A stretch of 64,000 nucleotides of DNA, taken from NCBI GenBank assembly GCA_028673005.1, contig CM054116.1:69825315-69889314 (forward strand), read 5' to 3'. Under the pieces are notes generated by a model. That model was not told the origin of the DNA. It made no database searches and saw only the letters and a program-made list of their open reading frames with translations. Positions within the stretch are counted from its first letter, which is position 1; every line of letters begins with the position of its first letter. The position numbers and the translations under genes were made by a program. Below are positions 9,490 to 20,229 of this stretch, one piece after another. Source of the stretch: Tanypteryx hageni. Lineage: Eukaryota > Arthropoda > Insecta > Odonata > Petaluridae.

Positions 9490-11650
9490 CTCGGCATAAG
9501 TCCAGTTTATTTGATAGAAAAGTACGAAGAAGATATCAAAGGGGCTAATCTGCCGTTCAATAGGCAGGCTCTATCGCACTTCCTTAACTTACACATTAAG
9601 CAGAAGAAAATGATGCGCGAGGCGGCCTCAATAACGATTGAAAAGCTTCAAGAGTTCTGGAACCGTGCGGGAATACCAATCTAGCATAAGCAGGATGCGG
9701 TGAAGATGATGCAGAAGCTATACTATCAGTGGGTGGCATTGAAGAAAAATGCCAATCGTTAGACGGCAACGCAGGTCGGCAATTCAAGGATTGCTTTGAA
9801 GATCTTTTGGACATAGCCCACATCAATGCCCTCAACATCATTAAAATCGATGAGGACAAGCAGTTTCTCCTTGCCCAGCGTGAGAAAGGCCGCCGTGGAA
9901 GGATTTCCTCTGTTGACACTGTTCTAAAAGTAAAGAACGAAAAGAAGCAGGAGCGGCTGTTTAAGGTACATAACCAAGAGCGGAAGGAGGAGGTAAGAAT
10001 GAATCCGCTGCTCAAAGACGTCGTCCTAGACAGCAGCACCAGCAGCACATCGACATCTGATGATGAAGATTCCAATGCTGATCCAGTTCCTGGGCCTAGC
10101 TGGCAGGAACCACCTACAAAGCGCGGTCGCATGAAGATACTCACACCGTCTCTCACAGCAACTCGGATCGGAGTAAACTGTCTGATCGAGTGGCAACGAT
10201 GATTATCGCTGAGACAGCCGAAAGCCTCGGTCATAATGTCACTAATCTGGCTTTAAGCAGGACCACCATCCGACGGCAAAGACGGAAGCAACGAGAGGCA
10301 GCTGCTGTCATCACAATAAAAACGTTCAAGCCGAATGTGCCCGACTGTCGATTGGGACGGTAAACTCCTGCCTGAACTCACAGGAAAGAAGATGTTTGAT
10401 CGCCTCCCTGTGATCCTATCCGGAGATGGAGTCTATCAGCTTCTCGCCGTTCCCAAGCTCCCCGCAGCTACTGGACAGCCATAAGCTCAAGCTGTCTTCG
10501 ACGCTTTGTAGCAGTGGGGTGTTGAAGACAAGGTGCGAGCAATGTCTTTTGACACAATTTCCTCTAACACTGGTCGCACCTCAGGAGCGTGTGTCATCTC
10601 CAACTGCTTGGGCGCGATCTACTTCACCTTGCCTGTCGACATCACATTGTGGAACTGCTGGCAGAAGCCTTCAAAGAATGTATGGGTCCCTCTTTTGCTC
10701 CGAAAATCCCACTATTCAAACGCTTCCAAACACTTTGGGAACATAAATCAGGCACGGTACGAAGACTTTACCACCGTCGAGACTGTTGCTGCCAACATCG
10801 CAGATGTCAAGGAGGAGCTGACAACTTTTGTTTGAGCCACGTTGACGATGAAGCAGCCTAGAGATGATTACAAATGAAGTAGCCTAGAGATGATTACAAA
10901 AAGCTCCTTCAGCTGGATTCTTTTTCTTGGTAATCCACCCGTTATGGTCACACTCTTTTGCGCAACTGGAGCTTTTCATCATGCCAGATAGATGTCAAAG
11001 ACCATCTACGCTATGAAGGTTTGGATGTTCCCATCACAGTTTCCCCTAACGCAGCGGGAGGAAAAGGGTCTTCGCGATTTCTGTATCTTCATCTTGCGTG
11101 TTTATGTAAAGGCTTGGATCTATTATTCAATTGCTATTTGCGCCCCACAGAACGATCTACGTCTTCTCAAGTCTCAGATCAAATACTCAAATACCAACCC
11201 AAGCAACGCCAAGGTGACTTCACGGAATTAGTAGGTCTGTTCGATGATGGTGTTACTGCTGACATCAAAGACTGCATGGTCGAAGCCATGTCCAGTGTTG
11301 ATGGAGAAGAAAATCCTCCCAATTGAGTCATGGTCAATCTGGACACTTTGGACGAAAAATCTCTTGCAGATTTTGCCCCTAGAAGACAAAGTCTCTCTTC
11401 TCAACCATCAGCACTGGGTTAAAGACAATGACTATCAGGCTGCGAAAGCATGTCTGAAGCCTCTGAAAGTCAACAACGATAATGCCGAACGTGGAGTTTC
11501 TCTTGCCCAGAACTTCTCCGGGCACCTCACCAAAAACGAGGAACAACTCCAGTTTGGGCTCCAGGTGTTTGCAGATCATCGCAAGCGTTATCCATGGAGG
11601 CTTAAGCAGACCTTCACGGGGCAACGAGTGGCTAGTCACCATGATACCCC
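9490..11650 (+). pseudogene. transposase-like pseudogene with FDT..SNTG and LACRHH motifs
   Basis: Coding segments in several plus frames join in order. First (from about 9500) YEEDIKGANLPFNRQALSHF and a helical stretch, broken by a TAG near 9684. Then 9729-10202, with a charged and acidic serine-rich linker (SSTSTSDDEDSNADP). Then SGDGVYQLLAVPKLP, VRAMSFDTISSNTGRTSGAC and LACRHHIVELLAEAFKECMG in neighbouring frames (about 10420-10720). Then EEKGLRDFCIFILRVYVKAW (11060-11120) and DNAERGVSLAQNF (about 11480-11520), followed by KNEEQLQFGLQVFADHRK. I know this motif order from uncharacterised, repeated invertebrate proteins but cannot name the family. Aspartates in SGDG and FDT, C-x2-H in CRHH and glutamate in AERGV suggest a DDE transposase; that is inference. 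A 26-bp tandem duplication at about 10849-10899 adds further damage. Confidence 0.7.
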
Positions 11651-11811
11651 GGTTTTATACGGATAATATCCTTTTTCGAATGGGGGGATCCTGGATTAAG
11701 GTCAATCACGGCCTTGGTCAGTTCACATGAAGATGTGTCATCATAGTCTATACTGCATAACTATGAAGAAATTGAGCGACCTCTAAATATTTTTCTTTCT
11801 CGCTAAAACAT

Positions 11812-11894
11812 CATACACTGTGTTTTTGCATTACATGTCACATTTTGATGGGGTCAGACGAAATAAATTTGAGAATAAAAAAATAAGGACCACC

Positions 11895-11895
<1 letters not shown>
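11812..11895 (-). repeat. right terminal inverted repeat of the 2.8-kb transposon
   Basis: This is the reverse-complement partner of 9079-9170. The element ends GGACCACCC at 11895 and is followed by TA. Confidence 0.75.
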
Positions 11896-11988
<93 letters not shown>

Positions 11989-12002
11989 TACACACACACA
12001 TA
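11896..12002. repeat. (TA)n(GA)n(CA)n compound microsatellite
   Basis: TA units run to about 11963, GA units to about 11988, then CA units. It continues the TA tract broken by the transposon. Confidence 0.9.
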
Positions 12003-12005
12003 CAT

Positions 12006-12740
12006 ACACAGACAAAGAAAGCCTCAGTGCCGAGAGTTACGAGACTCCTTTTAAAAAAGTTAATTAATTTATTTTATTTATTACGAGAGGTAGGGGGCTT
12101 CTTTTCGTCGTCCTTTTTTTCTTTCCTCCGCGACGTCGTCTTAAAGTGCCGAGTGATAGGTGTTTAGCTTTGGTCGATTGAGTTCGAGTTGACGCGACAG
12201 AAATAGGAGGGAGGAAGATGGAGGGAGGGAGGATCCCTTTTTTTATCGATCCCTCTCCGCCGATTTATATGCGGGTAGTATAATGTTTGGCCCGACTCGT
12301 CCTATTTATGTTTGATACGTTTTAAGAAACGGTGCACATAAGACGGCAATGGCGTGTGACGACGTTATTGAGAAACCAATATTCGCTTTAAAAAATGACG
12401 TCCGTGACTTTTCCGGTGTATTTGCGATTATATACCAATAGACCAATCAATGAAAGGAAGTGGTCTCTTTTGATTTCCGGACTCCTACGATATATAGATA
12501 ATTTATAAGTTTTATCTGAACCGAATTTTTCGATTTTTCCAAATCACTTTTTAAGTTTTCGACGAGTCCCCTCAAAAGAATTGGAATCGCCGTAGAAAAA
12601 TGTTCCAAGATACCTGTTATCAAGGAGAGCATTTATGAGGTTAACGTACAACTTCTAAGTGACAACTGATTATTAATCGCAATACGAAGCTATATATGAC
12701 ACTTTTAAAGTTTGCTTTGAAATCAGAAAATTATTTTTCC
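12006..12740. other. unique sequence, no gene recognised
   Basis: AT-rich with a short purine-rich part at 12190-12250. No coding or RNA feature was seen. Confidence 0.5.
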
Positions 12741-13190
12741 TTATATGGTGGTAGCCCTGCATTATAGATGCGCTCGAAACTTTAATTTTACCATTCTATG
12801 GCCGCGAAATTTCTTTTCGAAATCGGTTCAGCTAAAACCTTCCAAACTCATAGTTACAGAAAAATTCTAACGTTGATATTGTGGTAGCCCTGTTTAGTCG
12901 ACCCGGTTGAAATATGATGTTTTATTTATATGAAGATTATATGTACCATACTGGATTAAAATTCATCCTGCCAGTTCTCTATAAATACGATTAAAAATAT
13001 AATTTTACTTTTTATTGTGGTAGCCCTACCCTTTATCTCTGTTTTAAACATCTTGATTTCATTATGGTATTTTGTACAAATCTTATATACAGAATTTAGT
13101 TTAAATCCGTTAAGGCAATTCCTTCCAAATCCGTAATTACTTAAAGAATTTAATTTGAAAGTGTGGCACCCCTGTTTGGTTGATCATCTT
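12740..13190. repeat. degenerate tandem array, period about 135 bp, four units
   Basis: The marker GTGGTAGCCCT or a close variant recurs at about 12748, 12881, 13017 and 13163 (GTGGCACCCCT in the last). Between markers the units share a CCTTCCAAA..C..TA.TTAC.. segment and a TTAAA/GAAAT-rich part. Homology is weak, so the array is old. Confidence 0.5.
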
Positions 13191-13198
13191 GAAGTAAA

Positions 13199-13500
13199 TG
13201 TTGTTCTCTATCCGAATACATTTTTTAATCTATACCTCGCAGATCATATAAGAGAAGGGGAAAGAAATATATGGATTTTTAATTGTTGTTTGTTGAGAGA
13301 ACCGTCTTAGCGATCGATGTAAACAAAATATGTGATGTTTTGCATGGGATTTTCTCGAATTTTTATCTCCGAAACTATAACTCGTAATTATGTGGCCTCG
13401 CGGACTTTCTTTTAGTAAAGGTTGTTCTCTATCTAAATAATTTTTTCAATCTATACCTTACAGATCATATAAGAGCTAGGGAGATAAAAGTTTGATATTT
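13199..13500. repeat. two direct copies of a ~75-bp segment
   Basis: GTTGTTCTCTATC, TTTTTT.AATCTATACC and CAGATCATATAAGAG recur in the same order at about 13199-13256 and 13419-13476, roughly 220 bp apart. Confidence 0.6.
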
Positions 13501-13655
13501 CATTTTTGCATGACGGATGCCATTTAACGAGATACGAGTATAAGTTTATTAAAGTAATTATGTAAAGTGGAAGTTCTAATTGACGGATTCAGTTGAAAAT
13601 CACAATTGGGCGATAAATTTTAATAAAGATCACGCATACCTAATTAAATTAAAAT

Positions 13656-14070
13656 CGGTATTACTGGGTTATCCCGGACCCCTATTAAAAATGCTATAAT
13701 ATTTTCATTGTACTCTAGTACTCGAATCCAAGTTAAGTTGCCGGGGGTTGGATTCGTTCCATTTTCCTCCCCCGAGTTGGATTAAGCTGTTGGGGGGTTA
13801 GATTTATCCATTTTCCTCCGCCCGGGTTGGGTTAATTTGTTAGGGGTTGAATTCGATCCATTTTCCTCCTTCCGTTGGGTTAAGTGGTTGGGGGATGGAT
13901 TCGTTCCATTTTACTTCTTCCGGGTTGGGTTAAGTGGTTGGGTGTTGGATTCGTCCCATTTTCCTCCTCCCGGGTTGGGTTAAGTGGTTGGCGATTGGAT
14001 TCGGATACTAGGGTGCAATGAAAATATTATAGCATTTTTAATAGGGGTCCGGGATAATCCAGGAGTACCT
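13656..14070. repeat. foldback element: 74-bp inverted arms around a 49-bp minisatellite
   Basis: The left arm (13656-13729) and right arm (13997-14070) are inverted copies that agree over most of their length, including ATGCTATAATATTTTCATTG on the left. Between them are five units of about 49 bp plus partial ones, with the marker ATTTTCCTCC at 13761, 13810, 13860, 13908 (TTAC variant) and 13958. Each unit contains GTTGG(G)TTAAG and GGATTCG. No coding capacity is seen. Confidence 0.75.
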
Positions 14071-14099
14071 TAAAATCCGTCCAGGGGTTTAGGAGATGA

Positions 14100-14160
14100 A
14101 AGTTAAGACGGACGGACGGACCAGACGTGCCCATAAGGCGTTCCGCTATTAACACTTCGC
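14100..14160. repeat. (GGAC)n-type tail and flank
   Basis: GACGGACGGACGGACC lies at 14108-14124, then AAAGAACGCCTGAAAGG at 14164. AAAGAACGCCTGAAAG recurs near 62679, marking a dispersed repeat family. Confidence 0.45.
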
Positions 14161-14249
14161 TGGTAAAGAACGCCTGAAAGGAGCGTCAAGTGTTTACAAA
14201 AGTCGCCGGTAGGTGGTGTGTTTGTGGCAACTTAAAAATTTAGCTTTTT

Positions 14250-14523
14250 AAATATCTCTTCAACAATGCACTATATGGGAAAATGCTTCGAACAAAGGTT
14301 GAAGAAAATTAAATTTGCTACGACTTTTATTCCAGTACTGTTTTACATTAATCAAATATTAAAGCAAATATTAAATAAATGGAATATCTCCTTAACAATG
14401 AGTTATACAAAAAAAATCTTTCAAACAAAAGTTATAGAGAATAATATTATCTATGAAGTTTATAATAAACAACATTTACATTTATGGAGATTTAAAGGTT
14501 ATTTTCCAAAAACCAAAACATGA
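14250..14523. repeat. two direct units of about 132 bp
   Basis: AATATCTCYTYAACAATG is at 14251 and again at 14383. It is followed both times by a TAT.AAA.(A)TCTTTC/GCTTCGAACAAA and AAGAAAATTA/GAGAATAATA segment. The 85-residue open frame over it (14266-14523) is explained by the repeat and is not called a gene. Confidence 0.55.
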
Positions 14524-14727
14524 CCAGAGTAAACATCCACTTCCGGTTAAGCGATTGTTGCCAAAATCTAAACTGCTCTTCATTATATAGTTCTACTTCT
14601 AAATATCAAATTTGGTATTGATATGAGTGTAAATTTTTGAGTTAGAGCGCCCACAAAATCCTATCACATACACATACATACAGCATCATCGAGAAAATAG
14701 TCAAAACGTGTTCAGGGGACCTTAAAA

Positions 14728-14883
14728 CATATATTTACGTTGAAATCTCGAATTCGATTTCTTTCATGAAAACAATACCTTTCTCTATACTTCGTATATG
14801 GAACGACATATTTACGTTGAAATCTCGAATTCGATTATTTTTATGAAAACAATACTTTCTCTATACTTCGTATATGGAAAAAG
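14728..14883. repeat. two direct units of about 78 bp
   Basis: ATATTTACGTTGAAATCTCG, AATTCGATT, TGAAAACAATAC and TTTCTCTATACTTCGTATAT occur in both units, with only a few differences. The event looks more recent than the neighbouring arrays. Confidence 0.75.
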
Positions 14884-15198
14884 TAAAAATGGAAAAGCAT
14901 CTATCACCTATTTTTAATATAAGAACTATCAATAGAAGACAGAATTTATAAATGCGCCTCGATATTGCCAAGGTTTTCTGTTTGCGTACTTTATGAACAA
15001 TATTTTTCGCCATAATAACCAAGAGAAACTTGTAAGATAAACATTAGAATTTCCTCTCGAAAAACAAAATTGGAAAGGTGTGCTCCATGTCGGAGTACAC
15101 AGTTTCCAAATGCGTTCTTTGAGATTTCACAATGTTCTCAATATTTTTCGCTCAGATGATAATTTAACGAGAGGCTAGCGAGGTACGCTGTAAAATAC

Positions 15199-15545
15199 AT
15201 GCAGGTCTTCATGTAAAGTGGTCATCATTATTGTCCGATTTTAACCAAAATTGAAATCTTTCCACCAATTTTAGCAAAACCCCCTAATACCAAATTTATC
15301 CAAATACATCGAGCGGTTCCCGAGTTGAAACTAAGGAACATTCTAGGTCTTCATGTAAAGTGGCCATCATTGTTGTCCGAGTTTGACCAAAATTGAAATC
15401 AGTCGATAAATTTTAGCAAACTCCCAAATACCAAATTTCATCAAAATACGTCGAGCGGTTCCCAAGTTTTAACATGCGGACAGACGAACGGACAGACGAA
15501 CGGACGGACGGACGGACTGACGGAAACGACCTCCCCTGTTTGCGT
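15199..15545. repeat. two direct units of about 143 bp with a (GACG)n tail
   Basis: GGTCTTCATGTAAAGTGG is at about 15205 and 15348. Each is followed by CATCATT.TTGTCCGA, ACCAAAATTGAAATC, ACCAAATTT and CGAGCGGTTCCC. The second unit runs into GGACAGACGAACGG-type repeats (15477-15530). This resembles the 3' ends of dispersed elements in invertebrate genomes that finish in simple repeats. Confidence 0.65.
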
Positions 15546-17875
15546 TCACTTCGTGCAAAGAACGCATAAAAACCAAGAACGAAGGGAGTTATTTATGGAC
15601 GCCAAGATACACTTCTTAAATTGCCTCCATGCTTCACAACTCACCCTTTAAATATTCCTCTTTCTTTCTCGGGGAGCCGATTTCTCGCCGATGTGTTGAA
15701 CACATTGACCGAGGCTGTTCATTAAGCAAACAAATTATCTCCTGGCAACTGCCGTTTTGTTTGCCCCACTCGTGAAATTTTCCTTATTTCCCAAGCGAGA
15801 AACGGGGGAAAAAAGAGGAAACATTTTTAAGAGGATGCGAAGGAGCGGTATAGTCTGCCGAGGAAGGCGGGGATAAGAACAGTTTTAAACGCGTCGGGAC
15901 ATGATCACAAAAAGAATAAAAGAGTTTTTCTCACTATTTTTATCTATATCTCACCGCGCGGAATGCAGCGGGCGACCATCCATGTCGTCATGAGGCCCAA
16001 GAAGATTCCCGATGACGTCACCGCCGTATAATTTCTTAAAAGGGCTGGGGAAGAGGGGTTTAGGAAGGGTGGCGGGGAAGCTGCTGGAGGAAGAGGACGG
16101 GAGGCCACCCACTTCTGGATCTAATACTAGGATGGGCGCGGAGGGAAAGAGATGGGGGAGTGGAAAAGGAAGAAAACGGTGTGAGCCAGACATGGAGAGG
16201 AAGATGGGCATGGGGAGGAGGGACTAAAGAGGGAATGAGAGGATAGGATGAGAGAGAGAGAGGATGGAAGGAAGGGGAGATGGGGAGACATGGGCCGCGG
16301 GGGGATAACTGCAGCGAAGCTGGCACGACTCCAGCCAAGCACGCATTATTAGGCAGATGAAGGCGCCTACACTTCTCCGAGCCACCTCGGTATCTAAAAG
16401 ATCTCCATACCTCCTAAAACGATCGAAAAGAGGATGATGCGATAAGATCGGTTTAGGCTTAGAATTCCGCGGCGCACCAACCGACAACATCCCCTCCCCC
16501 ATCATCCCTTTAACCATCCCCTTCTCTATCCCTCGTCCTGAACTGACGGGCAGACTCAGGTTGGACGGCACGCAGCTCCCTTGCTCCAACGGAACCTTTA
16601 TATGTAAGAGATTCTTGGAGACTAAGCTGAAACTGATTAGTAAAAAGCCTTTGGAATCATCTCCAGGATTCTCTAATAGGATCCAGATGTTTCGAACGAA
16701 CCGGGAGGCCCCGACGAGAAGATGGCACATCCGGCTTCCAATATCTTCGGTTCGCATATCGTTCCTCGTTTATCGAAACGGCGTGGTCGGACGCGAAGAG
16801 ATAGAGCAGATCATACATAAAATGTACGACAATTGATAAGTCAGGCTGGACCACGCGCTATTCCTTTTTTTCCGAAATTCGAGGTCGCCGCTTGATTTAG
16901 ATGCAAAAGCAAGCCATATGTTTATACAAGTATCACCGCTTGGACTTGTTGACACGCACCTTTGTCGTATTTCCCTCCCTCCTGCGCTCGCGTGTTGACT
17001 AGCGCCGAGTTGAAGTTCCTTAAAAATAGCCTAAACTCCGAATGACAGGACGCCAAAAAGCCGCCCGGCCCTAAAGAAAAGTGAACGGGGGAAGTCCGGG
17101 ACGTAACTCGTGGTGAGAGCGAAAACTTAAGAAACGGAAACGTCTTCGTTCGAAGATAATAACGCTACGGGCGGTTTTTAAAATACAAAGGTTTTTTTCC
17201 GCGGGGAGGAAAAAACCAGCGAAAATCGGACGGACCTTAAAAGAGCCAACGACCTGCGAGATATGGGTCAGACGACAGCCAATCAGGAAAAGCAAAACTC
17301 GGTCGAAAACCGCATTTATCAAACTAGTCGAGTCGAGAAAAGACCTGAAGCCAATCACGACAGTATTAATACGGAGCTTCCGTGTTCACTAGCAAACAAG
17401 ACGGAGGAAATCCTCTTTTGAATAACAACCGTTGCCGGCTTGGATTCCGATCTCTCCATTCATTTGTTCCGTCAAAAGACCTTCCTTGGTATAAAAAAAC
17501 CTCCTCGTTAGAGCGATCCATCGTCCCCTCTACGTTTTAACCCTATTTCGAGCCTATCGACCTCGCGAAGGAAGGAAGAAGAAGGACCTAACACAAAAAT
17601 TATAAACAAATAAACTTTCAAACCGCTCCGTTTTTAATAGATAAGATTGATACGTTTGTTATACACCGAAGGGGTTTTTAACGTCCACTTTATGACACTT
17701 TCTAGTCCATCCGCAATGATGTGTGGTTGATTATGGGAGACCAAAAGAATGATAAACAGCGGGGAAAACGCCCATGCCTCGAGCAGGATTCGAAACCGAA
17801 CCGGTTAGACCAGAGAGAGAGAGAGAAAGAGATGAGGAAGCTAGAGCGGTGGGTGGGTAGGCAGGATATGGGGGA
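15546..17875. other. unique sequence, no gene recognised
   Basis: A small GA-rich part lies at 16199-16275. A tRNA-like B box on minus (GGTTTCGAATCC) lies at about 17788-17799. Open frames at 16012-16854 overlap on both strands and resemble nothing known. Confidence 0.5.
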
Positions 17876-17985
17876 GGTGGGGGAAAAGTAGGGGCAGGAG
17901 GGGGAAAAGTAGGGGCAGGAGGGGGAAAAGTAGGGGCAGGAGGGAGAGGAGTATGGGTAGAGAGAGAGAGGGGGGGGGGGGGGGA
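17876..17985. repeat. 22-bp purine minisatellite plus G-run
   Basis: GGGGGAAAAGTAGGGGCAGG repeats three times at about 17878-17942. GA units and a run of about 15 G follow (17970-17984). It is G-quadruplex-prone. Confidence 0.85.
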
Positions 17986-17989
17986 ATGG

Positions 17990-18511
17990 GCCAAAACACG
18001 TTCGGCCACCGCTTCTCATTTCGCCATCGCCGTAATTAATAGTCGCGCCATTCCGCGTCCTGGTTTAGTTCGAACACGAGGAGATGGGCGGGAAAATGAA
18101 CGGCCGAAAGGGAGAAAGAAACGTTGGGACATTTATAATTTAAGGCAGGACTCTTATCTGCGTGCGCTTTCCGAGAAAAATCTACGCTTATAGACGCCCT
18201 TTTCGCGGTAATGCCGTCTTTTTCACGCGGATGCTTCCTCGTTCCGGGCACCTCGACCATAGCCGTTCGAACTTCTCCGGATGGCCGCCTTTGCAGCGCC
18301 GAAAACTGCTGTCTCCGAACGAAGATGCGAACTGAGGTTGTGCTACTCGACCGTGACGTTATGCGTGAACCAGATGAATATGTCAGTGACAGTTGGAGAA
18401 TGGAGTAACAGGCGAAACACTCCGTGAAGTTAGATTTGTACGCATTTGATTAGCAACAACGGACGTATTAACAAAGATAAAATGGACCCAGTCCGAAAAT
18501 GCCGATCCTCG
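17990..18511. other. unique sequence, no gene recognised
   Basis: No convincing coding or RNA feature. The open frame at 18211-18408 has no recognisable domain. Confidence 0.45.
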
Positions 18512-18519
18512 CCGTAAAG

Positions 18520-18792
18520 CAGGAGTTCCCAACCTGGTGCTAGCGAGCACCCCTGTGCTCTTCGGTAGCCTGGTTGCACACTTTGATACCTTGACTGTGC
18601 TCTTCTGCGATGCTTAAAATTGCGTTTCGTAGCACCAGTAATTTCATTTTTCTGTTAATTTATTTGGAAAGGTATTTAATGGCATTGTGGCTTTTACGTT
18701 GGCCTAATTTTATTTATGATCATTCCTAAACTTGCAAAAGTGTAGTGATGCTCGCTTGGTGCCCGACATATTGAAAAGGTTGGGAATCCCTG
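18520..18792. mobile_element. hAT-type MITE, 273 bp, with perfect 8-bp TSD
   Basis: It begins CAGGAGTTCCCAACCT and ends AGGTTGGGAATCCCTG. The termini are inverted copies with two mismatches. The 8-bp direct repeat CCGTAAAG lies at 18512-18519 and 18793-18800. The interior has GTGCTAGCGAGCACC-type subterminal palindromes and no coding sequence. Confidence 0.9.
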
Positions 18793-18800
18793 CCGTAAAG

Positions 18801-20160
18801 TAACGCCGCAGATGATAAAGGACACAATGACGTTCAGTGATAAACCTTCGATTAAAAGATGCAGTTTGCATTTCAATAGCATAAACTTCACCTATTGTTC
18901 TTTAGCATCGGTATAGATTAAATATGAAATAATAAAAGTCAGACTACATTGTACATTCATCATCCACTCCCATGTCTTCAACCATTACCCATACGAAACC
19001 AATCGAAATGAATCATCGAATATTCTCACATAGCCAACACAATTTCCATCCTTAACGTCACACTTGTATAATTCGCGCATCAAGATACCACACTAACTTC
19101 CGTCATCCTGATCGTTAACCGATATCAGAGAAATCCGAAATCGGCCTCAAAGAAGTATTTACGGCTATTAGGTGTATCGCCGCGCCCCTTTTTATCTCCT
19201 CCCGATAATCGAACTCTATAAACAAAACGCAGACATAGGCCACCGAATGGGAGAGACACGCAAACAAAAGAACGACGAAATACCTCTCTCTCTCTCTCTC
19301 TCTCCCTTTTAATCCATCAATTAAACGGTCAAATTCAATAACGGACGAAATGAGGGGGAGTTCGAGAGAGAATACGCCCATATGATACGTTTTTCAATTA
19401 GTTCGGCGGAGGCAACGGCGGACGTTTCTCCGCGGAGGTGGAAATATACGGTCCAACAAACTTTCACCTCTATCACAATTCAGTCCGTCCCACGCACAGA
19501 CGCAGACAACCCGACCGGCTTTTTTATGCGTATTTATTTTTTTCCAACACGGGCCGATTTTTATTGACCTTCCCGAAGAGCCCGTCGAGGGCGACAGTAT
19601 GCCAACCTTTTATTATCACTGCCAGTTTTTTTCTCCGTCTTTATCCGCCTATCTCTTTGCTTCCTCTAACATGTCCTCCCTAAGTATATCTCTTCCGAGA
19701 AAGTACTGCGAGACGACGACACTACTGCCAACTGGGAACGAAAGAAAAATACTCCGCCCCACGATCGTCATTTTCTTTCCTCCATCTCTCCCCTATCCAT
19801 TTGGGTGCGAACGAGTCATTTTTACTACGGCGGCGCAGTAACACGTGGGATAGAGAGAGGACGGTAAATGGAGGAATAGAAGGTAGGACGAATAATGACG
19901 AGAAAGATGGCGATAAGAAAGATAACTAGTGATATGGAGAAAAGGATTAAGAGAGGGTGCTAGGGAGAGTAATAGGATAAGAGAGATGAATTACATGAAG
20001 GCACGAAAGAAAAAACCGGACAAATAAGGGACGTACATACATCGATAGTACAAAAGATGAGATGTGAGGTAGGAAGTGAGGCGATGGACAGAGAAAAAGG
20101 AATTACTTGCTGCAAACAGAAAGAAATAAGTGAAAATGGAAACTACGGTGAAGATGACGT
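18801..20160. other. unique sequence with a short (TC)n
   Basis: A (TC)n tract lies at about 19283-19306. No gene, RNA or element was recognised otherwise. Confidence 0.45.
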
Positions 20161-20164
20161 TAAA

Positions 20165-20216
20165 ATTGTAAAAATCACCCCTTCACCGTACAAAATTTTG
20201 TACGGATTTTTACAAT
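20165..20216. other. strong palindrome/hairpin
   Basis: CCGTACAAAATTTTGTACGG (20186-20205) is a perfect 20-base palindrome. The flanking ATTGTAAAAATC (20165-20176) pairs with GATTTTTACAAT (20205-20216), with base 20205 shared between the two pairings. The SINE at 20230 starts 14 bases later. Confidence 0.75.
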
Positions 20217-20229
20217 TATAACAACGGCT

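Larger units (their letters stand above)
9079..11895 (+). mobile_element. complete TIR DNA transposon of unrecognised superfamily, 2.8 kb
   Basis: The left terminus reads GGTAGTCCTTATTT. The right terminus, reverse complemented, reads GGGTGGTCCTTATTT. The similarity extends inward for about 90 bp and includes the shared run AATGCAAAAACACAGT. TA lies on both sides (9077-9078 and 11896-11897), but because the flanks are TA microsatellite any even-length TA duplication is possible. The interior carries one decayed coding region. Similarity of both ends plus the coding region supports a whole, formerly autonomous element. Confidence 0.75.

Noticed and set aside
14266..14523. 85-residue open frame as a small gene
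   Set aside because: Lies across a two-unit direct repeat and has no recognisable motif.
16012..16854. Overlapping open frames near 16.0-16.9 kb as a gene
   Set aside because: Both strands are open over the same stretch, with no domain, no splice support and partial GA-rich composition.
17878..17942. CRISPR-like short tandem units
   Set aside because: Units are adjacent without spacers, purine-only, and the sequence is eukaryotic.
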